Positions 6,212-12,431 of a DNA stretch of 13,239 nt are shown here, piece after piece. The stretch is from CAYNJF01 sp964351745 (lineage in GTDB: Bacteria > Pseudomonadota > Gammaproteobacteria > Berkiellales > Berkiellaceae). Where the stretch lies: NCBI GenBank assembly GCA_964351745.1, contig CAYGPI010000071.1, positions 1 to 13,239 on the forward strand. The letters run 5' to 3'. Position numbers and translations under genes: made by a program. The notes under the pieces are model-generated. The model saw only the letters and a program-made list of their open reading frames with translations. It was not told the origin of the DNA and did not search any database. The stretch's first letter is position 1. Every line of letters starts with the position of its first letter.

Positions 6212-7396
6212 TTGCAACCAGCCATTTTAGCTTTGGAAGACGGCACTATTTTTAATGGCAAAGCCATTGGTGCTATAGGGGAGGTTAAACATTTAACCTT
6301 AGGGGAGGTTGTTTTTAATACCTCGTTAACCGGCTACCAAGAGATCTTAACGGATCCTTCTTATAGCAACCAACTTGTAACTCTAACTTATCCTCACATT
6401 GGTAACACAGGGATTAATAGTGAGGACTCTGAATCTAATCAAATTTATGCAAAGGGCTTAATCATTAGGCAGCTTCCTATCTTGGCCAGTAACTGGCGCA
6501 AACAGCTTTCACTGGAAGAATTCTTAGTCTCACAAAATGTTTTAGGTATTCAGGGGATTGATACTCGAAAATTAACGCGCATCATTCGTGATAAAGGGGC
6601 GTTGCGAGGCTGTATTTTATCAGATTTGCACATTTCTCAAGAGGATAGAGATGACGCTGTGCGTTATGCTCGAGGGCATCCTTCATTACAAGGATGTGAT
6701 TTAGCCAAAGAAGTCACGACCGCTATGCCTTATCAATGGTCAGGTGGTGGTCATTGGCAAGGCGCAAGCATGTCAGAGCCAAATCTTTTGAGCGCTGACT
6801 TTCATATTGTTGCTTATGACTTTGGTATTAAAAAAAGTTTACTGCGTTCATTTGCAGATCTAGGTATTAAAGTGACGGTGGTCCCAGCAGTCACTAGTGT
6901 TCAAGAAGTCATGAAGTATAACCCTGACGGTGTTTTTCTATCGAATGGCCCAGGCGATCCTGAGCCATGTGATTATGCGATTAAGCATATTCAGCAGTTG
7001 CTTGCACGGGGGATCCCTTTATTTGGTGTCTGCTTGGGTTTCCAACTTCTGGCGCTCGCGCTTGGGGCAAAAACCTTTAAGATGAAGTTGGGCCACCATG
7101 GTGGCAATCATCCTGTTCAGAGTCTTAATGGTCAAGTTTTCATCACGTCTCAGAATCATGGTTTTGCCGTTGATGATGCCAGTTTATCTGACGATATTAG
7201 GGTCACTCACCGCTCTTTGTTCGATAACACTATTCAAGGTTTTGAGCATAAATTCTTGCCAGCATTTGGTTTTCAAGGGCATCCAGAGGCTGGGCCAGGG
7301 CCATGTGATATGAGCCCAATGTTTAAATTATTTACGAACATGATGATAGAAAATAGAGCGAAGATCCAAGCTAAACCCGCCGAGATGGAGCTATAA
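6212..7396 (+). CDS. carA: Carbamoyl-phosphate synthase small (glutaminase) subunit
   Basis: Hydrolyses glutamine and passes ammonia to CarB for carbamoyl phosphate synthesis, the precursor of pyrimidines and arginine. The 394 residues include the N-terminal CarA domain (LEDGTIFNG, GEVVFNTSLTGYQEILTDPSY) and the C-terminal class I glutamine amidotransferase with nucleophile Cys274 (GVCLGFQLLALALG) and His357/Glu359 in GHPEAGPGP. The residue three after Cys is Phe277, where E. coli has His. The TTG at 6212 is chosen because AAGGAG (6199-6204) lies 7 bases upstream and the product then begins like other CarA proteins (MQPAILALEDGT). The in-frame ATG at 6158 lies in a terminator stem with no ribosome site. 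carB starts 4 bases after the stop, so the genes form an operon. Confidence 0.96.
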   Translation: MQPAILALEDGTIFNGKAIGAIGEVKHLTLGEVVFNTSLTGYQEILTDPSYSNQLVTLTYPHIGNTGINSEDSESNQIYAKGLIIRQLPILASNWRKQLSLEEFLVSQNVLGIQGIDTRKLTRIIRDKGALRGCILSDLHISQEDRDDAVRYARGHPSLQGCDLAKEVTTAMPYQWSGGGHWQGASMSEPNLLSADFHIVAYDFGIKKSLLRSFADLGIKVTVVPAVTSVQEVMKYNPDGVFLSNGPGDPEPCDYAIKHIQQLLARGIPLFGVCLGFQLLALALGAKTFKMKLGHHGGNHPVQSLNGQVFITSQNHGFAVDDASLSDDIRVTHRSLFDNTIQGFEHKFLPAFGFQGHPEAGPGPCDMSPMFKLFTNMMIENRAKIQAKPAEMEL

Positions 7397-7400
7397 AAGT

Positions 7401-10400
7401 ATGCCTAAGAGATCAGATTTAAAATCGATACTAGTCATTGGTGCTGGCCCTATTGTTATCGGGCAAGGTTGTGAGTTTGATTATTCTGGGGCCCAAGCTT
7501 GTTTAGCCTTAAAAGAAGAAGGTTATCGAGTCATTCTGGTAAACTCAAATCCTGCGACGATTATGACCGATCCGAATTTGGCTGATGCCACGTATATTGA
7601 GCCAATCCACTGGGAAATTTTGGCACAAATTATTGAGACTGAAAAACCGGATGCTTTATTGCCAACCATGGGCGGGCAGACAGCGCTAAATTGTGCGTTA
7701 GACTTAGCGCGTGAAGGTATTTTGGAGAAATTTTCTGTCGAGCTTATTGGCGCATCAAAAGAAGCTATTGATAAAGCGGAAGATAGAGAGCAATTTCGCA
7801 AAGCGATGACAAAAATTGGATTGAGTATGCCTGATGCGCATATTGCTCATAGTTTAGAGAGTGCTAAACAAGTGCAAGCATCGATTGGGTTCCCAACGAT
7901 CATTCGCCCGTCATTCACCTTAGGGGGGAGTGGTGGTGGGATTGCTTATAATCTCGAAGAGTTTGAAGAAATATGTAAGCGAGGTTTAGATTTATCACCA
8001 ACCCATGAACTGTTAATAGAGCAGTCCATTATGGGGTGGAAGGAATTTGAGCTAGAAGTTGTTAGAGATTCTAAAGATAATTGTATTATTGTCTGCTCGA
8101 TTGAGAACGTTGATCCCATGGGGATCCATACTGGCGATTCGATGACTGTTGCCCCGGCTCAAACGCTTACAGATAAAGAATACCAGCATATGCGAAATCA
8201 AGCATTGGCGGTCGTGAGAGAGATTGGTGTCGACACAGGTGGTGCTAATGTGCAGTTTGCCGTGAATCCACAAAACGGTCACATTTGCGTGATTGAAATG
8301 AACCCTCGAGTTTCTCGCTCTTCAGCGCTAGCTTCTAAAGCCACAGGATTTCCAATTGCTAAGATTGCGGCAAAGTTGGCCATAGGATATACCTTGGATG
8401 AGCTCTCAAATGAAATCACTGGTGGTAAAACTCCAGCTTCTTTTGAGCCAACCATTGATTATGTTGTGACAAAAATCCCACGATTCAATTTTGAAAAATT
8501 TCCTAGAGCAAACGCTCAATTAACCACACAAATGAAATCTGTGGGAGAAGTGATGGCCATGGGGCGGTCGTTTCAAGAGTCTTTGCAAAAGGCTTTAAGA
8601 GGATTGGAGGTTGACTTAGATGGCTTAGTGTCGCAGTGTCCAGAAGGGTATGATCGAGATGAATTAAAGAGTGCTTTGAAAACGCCACATTGGGATAGAA
8701 TCCTTTACGTGGCTGATGCGTTTCGTTTCGGTATGAGTCTTGCTGAAATTTATGATGACACAGGGATCGATCCTTGGTTTTTAGCCAATATCGCGGATTT
8801 AGTTGAATCTGAGAAAAAGGTTTCTTTAGCGGGTTTTTCTACGATTAGTAAAGATGAAATTTTTGAGCTTAAGCAAAAAGGGTTTTCTGATTCAAGATTA
8901 GCTTATTTGTTAGGCATCAGCGAGAAGGCCTTTAGGAAAAAGCGACATCAATTCAATGTGCGCCCTGTTTATAAACGAATTGATAGCGTGGCAGCAGAAT
9001 TTGAGGTAAGCACGGCTTACATGTATTCAACCTACGAAGAAGAATGTGAGGCGCTTGTTTCAGATAAGCCTAAAATCATTGTTTTGGGTGGTGGGCCAAA
9101 TCGTATAGGCCAAGGTATAGAGTTTGATTATTGTTGTGTGCACGCTTGCTATGCTTTAGCTGAGTGTGGTTATGAAACGATTATGGTTAATTGTAATCCT
9201 GAGACTGTCTCTACAGATTACGATACATCCGATAGATTGTATTTTGAGTCTTTAACCTTAGAAGATGTGATTGAAATCATTGATAAGGAAAAGCCGACAG
9301 GCGTGATTGCTCAGTATGGTGGTCAGACTCCTTTAAAACTGGCTAAAGAACTAGAAGCCTATGGTGCTCCCATGATTGGTACCTCACCTGATTCTATTGA
9401 TCGAGCTGAAGATAGAGAGCGCTTTAAAACGATGTTAGAGCGCTTGAATTTGCGTCAACCGCCCAATGGAGTTGCGCGCACCTTAGAAGAAGGTATTAAA
9501 GTTGCAGAAAAAATTGGTTATCCATTAGTTGTTAGACCCTCTTATGTCTTGGGGGGGAGGGCTATGGAAATTGTTTATAATCATGAAGATCTGCGTGAAT
9601 ACATGCGTCATGCTGTCAGTGTCTCTAAAGAATCCCCGATTTTGCTGGATAGATTTTTAGATGATGCGATTGAAGTTGATGTCGATGCTGTTTGTGATGG
9701 TAAACAAGTTGTTGTTGGTGGCATTATGGAGCATATTGAGCAAGCTGGGATCCATTCAGGAGATTCTGCCTGCTCTTTACCGCCGTTTAGCTTAAGCTTA
9801 GATCTTCAAAGGCAACTTAAAGCACAGATGAAAGAAATGGCTCTAGAGCTTGGGGTTATAGGTCTTGTGAATGCGCAGTTTGCGATCAAAGATAATAAAA
9901 TTTATGTCCTAGAAGTGAATCCTAGGGCTGCTCGGACAGTGCCATTTGTCTCGAAAACGATAGGTCGCTCTTTGGCTAAGATTGGCACATATTGTATGCT
10001 GGGCCAATCCTTAGAAGCGCAGGGGGTGACGGATGAATTATTGCCTGATTTCTTTGCGGTTAAAAAAAGTGTTTTTCCTTTTGATAAATTTCCAGGGGTT
10101 GATCCTTTGTTAGGCCCGGAGATGAGATCAACGGGTGAAGTGATGGGAGTTGGGCAAAGTTTTGGTGAGGCATATGCTAAAAGTGACCTAGCTACTGGAC
10201 TTAACGTTTCGTTAAAGGGACAAGTATTTTTAAGTGTTAGAGATCTAGATAAGCCTGGTCTTGTCCCTCTAGCAAGACAGTTGGTTGACTATGGTTATCA
10301 ATTAATTGCAACACAGGGCACCGCAAAAGTGCTAAAAGCTGCCAATATTGAATGTGAGCGCATTAATAAAGTGAATGAGGGGCGCCCGCATGTTGTTGAT

Positions 10401-10619
10401 ATCATAAAAAATGGTAAAATCACATTCATTATAAATACAACCGAGGGGCGGCAAGCCATTTCGGACTCTTATGAGATCCGACGTCATGCTGTTCAGTATA
10501 AAGTTAACTACGTAACTACTTTGGCGGGCGCTAAAGCCACGATCTTAGCTTTAGCTCATAAGCACCAGAAGTCAGTTTCACGTTTACAAGATTTAGCATT
10601 AAAGGTAACAGTAGTATGA
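7401..10619 (+). CDS. carB: Carbamoyl-phosphate synthase large subunit
   Basis: Makes carbamoyl phosphate from bicarbonate, two ATP and the ammonia released by CarA. The 1072 residues equal the family's usual length and show the internal duplication. The first ATP-grasp half (about 1-400) has GQGCEFDYSGAQA and IRPSFTLGGSGGG. A helical oligomerisation region lies at about 400-550. The second half begins near residue 555 with GQGIEFDYCCVHA and VRPSYVLGGRAM. The C-terminal MGS-like allosteric domain (from about 935) keeps the residues that bind UMP in E. coli CarB: the two Thr of ATQGTA, the Lys of NKVNEGRPH, and INTT. This suggests feedback inhibition by UMP. A GGAG at 7387-7390 precedes the ATG. 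The stop overlaps the greA start as ATGA, which suggests translational coupling. Confidence 0.98.
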   Translation: MPKRSDLKSILVIGAGPIVIGQGCEFDYSGAQACLALKEEGYRVILVNSNPATIMTDPNLADATYIEPIHWEILAQIIETEKPDALLPTMGGQTALNCALDLAREGILEKFSVELIGASKEAIDKAEDREQFRKAMTKIGLSMPDAHIAHSLESAKQVQASIGFPTIIRPSFTLGGSGGGIAYNLEEFEEICKRGLDLSPTHELLIEQSIMGWKEFELEVVRDSKDNCIIVCSIENVDPMGIHTGDSMTVAPAQTLTDKEYQHMRNQALAVVREIGVDTGGANVQFAVNPQNGHICVIEMNPRVSRSSALASKATGFPIAKIAAKLAIGYTLDELSNEITGGKTPASFEPTIDYVVTKIPRFNFEKFPRANAQLTTQMKSVGEVMAMGRSFQESLQKALRGLEVDLDGLVSQCPEGYDRDELKSALKTPHWDRILYVADAFRFGMSLAEIYDDTGIDPWFLANIADLVESEKKVSLAGFSTISKDEIFELKQKGFSDSRLAYLLGISEKAFRKKRHQFNVRPVYKRIDSVAAEFEVSTAYMYSTYEEECEALVSDKPKIIVLGGGPNRIGQGIEFDYCCVHACYALAECGYETIMVNCNPETVSTDYDTSDRLYFESLTLEDVIEIIDKEKPTGVIAQYGGQTPLKLAKELEAYGAPMIGTSPDSIDRAEDRERFKTMLERLNLRQPPNGVARTLEEGIKVAEKIGYPLVVRPSYVLGGRAMEIVYNHEDLREYMRHAVSVSKESPILLDRFLDDAIEVDVDAVCDGKQVVVGGIMEHIEQAGIHSGDSACSLPPFSLSLDLQRQLKAQMKEMALELGVIGLVNAQFAIKDNKIYVLEVNPRAARTVPFVSKTIGRSLAKIGTYCMLGQSLEAQGVTDELLPDFFAVKKSVFPFDKFPGVDPLLGPEMRSTGEVMGVGQSFGEAYAKSDLATGLNVSLKGQVFLSVRDLDKPGLVPLARQLVDYGYQLIATQGTAKVLKAANIECERINKVNEGRPHVVDIIKNGKITFIINTTEGRQAISDSYEIRRHAVQYKVNYVTTLAGAKATILALAHKHQKSVSRLQDLALKVTVV

Positions 10620-11092
10620 ATCGTATACCAATGACCGTTTTAGGTAATAAGCTTTTAAGAGAGGAATTAGAAAAACTCAAATTTTCTGAGCGACCTAAAA
10701 TTATTGAAGCGATTAGTGAAGCAAGAGCGCATGGAGATTTGAAAGAAAATGCTGAATATCATGCTGCTAAAGAGCAGCAAGCTTTTTTAGAAGGTAGAAT
10801 TTCTGAAGTAGAATCAAAGCTTTCAAATGCTCAGGTGATTGATGTCACTAAAATTAAAAATTCAGGTAAAGTTATTTTTGGATCAACCGTTCATTTATTG
10901 AATATGGATACTAACGAAGAAGTGACTTACTGCATCGTTGGTGATGACGAAGCTGATCTGAAAAAGGGTAAAATTTCTGTTAACTCTCCTATTGCCCGTG
11001 CGATTATCAGTAAAGAAGAGGGAGATGCCGCTATTGTTCAAGCCCCTAGGGGTGAAGTGGAGTATGAAATTAGCAAGGTTGAGTATCTTTAA
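10616..11092 (+). CDS. greA: Transcription elongation factor GreA
   Basis: Binds the secondary channel of RNA polymerase and stimulates cleavage of backtracked RNA, rescuing stalled complexes. The 158 residues match E. coli GreA in length and along the whole chain. The N-terminal coiled coil includes the tip signature EARAHGDLKENAEYHAAKEQQ with its acidic Asp and Glu. The C-terminal globular domain follows, with ISVNSPIARAIISKEEGD and the ending VEYL. The ATG at 10616 overlaps the carB stop by four bases (ATGA), and no strong Shine-Dalgarno is placed for it, so translation probably depends on ribosomes finishing carB. Association with carAB is common in gammaproteobacteria. A strong terminator lies just downstream. 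Confidence 0.97.
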   Translation: MNRIPMTVLGNKLLREELEKLKFSERPKIIEAISEARAHGDLKENAEYHAAKEQQAFLEGRISEVESKLSNAQVIDVTKIKNSGKVIFGSTVHLLNMDTNEEVTYCIVGDDEADLKKGKISVNSPIARAIISKEEGDAAIVQAPRGEVEYEISKVEYL

Positions 11093-11102
11093 AGACGTTG
11101 TT

Positions 11103-11145
11103 TGCTCCTTAAAAGATTTTAGGATTTTTTAAGGAGCAGGTTTTT
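11103..11145 (+). terminator. Intrinsic terminator of the carA-carB-greA operon
   Basis: TGCTCCTTAAAA (11103-11114) pairs with TTTTAAGGAGCA (11127-11138), a perfect 12-bp stem, followed by GG and TTTTT (11141-11145). It begins 10 bases after the greA stop. As assembled, the end of the minus-strand yhbY frame runs into this stem; see the finding on the N gap. Confidence 0.85.
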
Positions 11146-11562
11146 AATTGTCTTTTGATTTGATTTTTTTNNNNNNNNNNGGTATTTGGCTTTGGCTTTA
11201 ATTTCAGCTAAAGCTCGAGCTTTCATTTTAGCTTGAGCCTGAGTTTGAGTTTTACTTTTTGCCGTGACTTTAGCTTTAGCTTTAGCTTTGGCTTTTTCAG
11301 GTTTCTTTCTGTAAAAAACAGCGATATGCCCAATTTGCTGGACTAGGTCGGCTTTGTGATCTGAGGCTAGGTCTTTAACCCAAGCAACTCTATCTTCTTT
11401 AGTTGGAGCTGTGACGCGAACTTTGACCAGCTCGTGGGCAGTTAGTGCAGACTCCATTTCATGATGAACGTTTTCAGTGATCCCTTTTTGACCGATCATG
11501 ACTATTGGGCGAAGCTGATGTGCTTTAGCCATTAAATTTCGTTGAACTGCACGATTTAACAT
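11119..11562 (-). CDS. yhbY: YhbY-like CRM-domain RNA-binding protein with a Lys/Ala-rich tail, broken by an assembly gap
   Basis: The N-terminal ~88 residues are a CRM/YhbY domain, an RNA-binding fold that associates with pre-50S ribosomal particles. The start MLNRAVQRNLMAKAHQLRPIV aligns with E. coli YhbY, and the GxxG RNA-binding loop is GQKG at 25-28. E. coli YhbY ends after about 97 residues. Here the chain continues with about 40 residues of mostly Lys, Ala, Thr and Gln (from residue 87), encoded by degenerate GCTAAA-type hexamers, giving a strongly basic, probably disordered tail. Ten N at 11171-11180 fall inside this tail, so the last ~20 residues and the stop at 11119 depend on the true gap length. 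Another frame after the gap would stop at 11144, before the terminator. The ATG at 11562 has only a weak ribosome site (AGG). The start is well supported; the end is not. Confidence 0.85.
   Translation of the reverse strand: MLNRAVQRNLMAKAHQLRPIVMIGQKGITENVHHEMESALTAHELVKVRVTAPTKEDRVAWVKDLASDHKADLVQQIGHIAVFYRKKPEKAKAKAKAKVTAKSKTQTQAQAKMKARALAEIKAKAKYXXXXKKSNQKTIKNLLLKKS
11171..11180. other. Assembly gap of ten N
   Basis: Ten consecutive unknown bases next to a run of seven T (11164-11170) and to low-complexity repeats. A length of exactly ten suggests a scaffold placeholder, so the true distance and the reading frame across it are unknown. Confidence 0.95.
11182..11300 (-). repeat. Degenerate hexamer repeat encoding the Lys/Ala tail
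   Basis: On the plus strand the units are TTTAGC, TTTGGC and relatives, clearest as about four tandem copies at 11269-11292. A perfect 14-base palindrome, AAAGCTCGAGCTTT, lies at 11210-11223. The units encode Ala-Lys pairs on the minus strand. Such repeats can change length by slippage and probably contributed to the adjacent gap. Confidence 0.6.
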
Positions 11563-11584
11563 TCTGCCTACTTTAATTTAGAAT
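11556..11584 (+). promoter_or_regulatory. Sigma-70-type promoter for rlmE
   Basis: TTAACA (11556-11561) and TAGAAT (11579-11584) are separated by exactly 17 bases, each matching the consensus in five of six positions. Transcription should start near 11591, about 43 bases before the rlmE ATG at 11634. The -35 box overlaps the yhbY start codon on the other strand. Confidence 0.6.
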
Positions 11585-11603
11585 GGGAATTAACTTAAGG
11601 GTG

Positions 11604-11632
11604 ATTGTAACCCACGTATACGTTGAGTGCAA
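11604..11632 (-). promoter_or_regulatory. Candidate promoter for yhbY
   Basis: On the minus strand TACAAT (11609-11604) lies 17 bases after TTGCAC (11632-11627). The -10 matches five of six positions, the -35 only three. Transcription would start near 11597, 35 bases before the yhbY ATG. This promoter faces that of rlmE. Confidence 0.45.
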
Positions 11633-11633
11633 A

Positions 11634-12251
11634 ATGACAAATAGAAAAACAAGTGCTTGGCTAGCGCGCCAAAAGAAAGATAAATATGTTCAAGCAGCTA
11701 GGAAGGAAGGGTATCGGTCTCGAGCTAGTTATAAGTTACTTGAATTGCAAAATAAGTATGATTTCTTAAAGCCTGGCATGAAGGTGGTTGACTTGGGGGC
11801 TGCTCCTGGAGGATGGTCACAAGTCGTTATTAAAATTATTGGTGAAAAAGGTTGCCTTTGGGCACTAGATATTTTGCCAATAGAGCCCATATATAATGTA
11901 GAGATAATACAAGGCGATTTTACAACCCAAGAAGTTCATGATGAGCTCGCTAGTTCATTAGGAAAAGAGGCTTTAGATTGGGTTATATCAGATATTGCCC
12001 CAAATATGTCGGGGTGCTCAGCAGTAGATCAGCCCAAATCAATGGGTTTACTTGAAAATGTTTGGTATTTTGCTAAGCAGCATTTAAAGAGTAACGGTGG
12101 TCTACTTTTTAAGGCCTTTCAAGGTGAAGGCTTAGATCAATTTATTAATGATTTGAAAAAACACTTTAAGTCTGTCGTAATTAGAAAGCCAGATTCTTCT
12201 AGACCGAAATCAAAGGAGATCTATGTGCTAGCGAGAGGCTACAATATATAG
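11634..12251 (+). CDS. rlmE: 23S rRNA 2'-O-ribose U2552 methyltransferase (RlmE/FtsJ/RrmJ)
   Basis: SAM-dependent methyltransferase that modifies the ribose of a uridine in the A-loop of 23S rRNA (U2552 in E. coli) during late 50S assembly. The 205 residues match E. coli RlmE in length. The SAM-binding motif VDLGAAPGGWSQ is at 52-63, and the K-D-K-E catalytic set appears at Lys34, Asp120, Lys160 and Glu195. Supporting motifs are SDIAPNMSG, FQGEG and RKPDSSR. The ATG at 11634 is chosen because it gives the family N-terminus and lies downstream of the predicted transcription start. An in-frame ATG at 11583 overlaps the -10 box and adds 17 residues unlike the family. The ribosome site is weak (GAG). 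ftsH follows 180 bases later; the rlmE-ftsH pairing is well known and heat-inducible in E. coli. Confidence 0.96.
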   Translation: MTNRKTSAWLARQKKDKYVQAARKEGYRSRASYKLLELQNKYDFLKPGMKVVDLGAAPGGWSQVVIKIIGEKGCLWALDILPIEPIYNVEIIQGDFTTQEVHDELASSLGKEALDWVISDIAPNMSGCSAVDQPKSMGLLENVWYFAKQHLKSNGGLLFKAFQGEGLDQFINDLKKHFKSVVIRKPDSSRPKSKEIYVLARGYNI

Positions 12252-12294
12252 TAAGGTGCAGTGATTTAATTTTTGATCCGTAGTCTTCGGGTAT

Positions 12295-12321
12295 CCCCAT
12301 AGCCCTTGTGGGTATGCTGGG
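12295..12321 (+). other. GC-rich stem-loop in the rlmE-ftsH intergenic region
   Basis: CCC, CATA and CCC (12295-12305, one bulged G) pair with GGG, TATG and GGG (12310-12321, bulged CT) around the loop TTGT, giving about 10 bp. No T run follows, so it is not an intrinsic terminator. It may be a processing or stability element between rlmE and ftsH. Confidence 0.45.
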
Positions 12322-12354
12322 TCAATCATGGTATTGTGCATATCAACAGTTTGC

Positions 12355-12416
12355 GAAGGATCTATCTAGTTGAAGATAGCTTGCCTTCATAAACATATTA
12401 GGGTCTGCTTAATATG
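12355..12416 (+). promoter_or_regulatory. Structured 5' leader of ftsH: two stem-loops before the ribosome site
   Basis: Stem-loop one: GAAGG (12355-12359) with CCTTC (12384-12388) encloses CTATCT (12362-12367) paired with AGATAG (12374-12379). Stem-loop two: CATATTA (12394-12400) pairs perfectly with TAATATG (12410-12416) around a 9-base loop. The ribosome site AGAGAGG starts directly after the second stem. Pairing is seen in the sequence; a regulatory role is inferred. Confidence 0.45.
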
Positions 12417-12431
12417 AGAGAGGTTTAGATT

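Noticed and set aside
11583..11633. N-terminal extension of RlmE from the ATG at 11583
   Set aside because: This ATG overlaps the -10 box, has no ribosome site, and adds 17 residues absent from the family.
12273..12302. Sigma-32 heat-shock promoter (TTGATC ... CCCCAT) before ftsH
   Set aside because: The spacing is 16 bases, longer than the 12-15 usual for this class, the -35 is imperfect, and CCCCAT is part of a stem-loop; not enough to annotate.
12252..12431. tRNA or other classical RNA gene before ftsH
   Set aside because: No T-loop GGTTCGA-like motif, acceptor stem or anticodon arm could be found.
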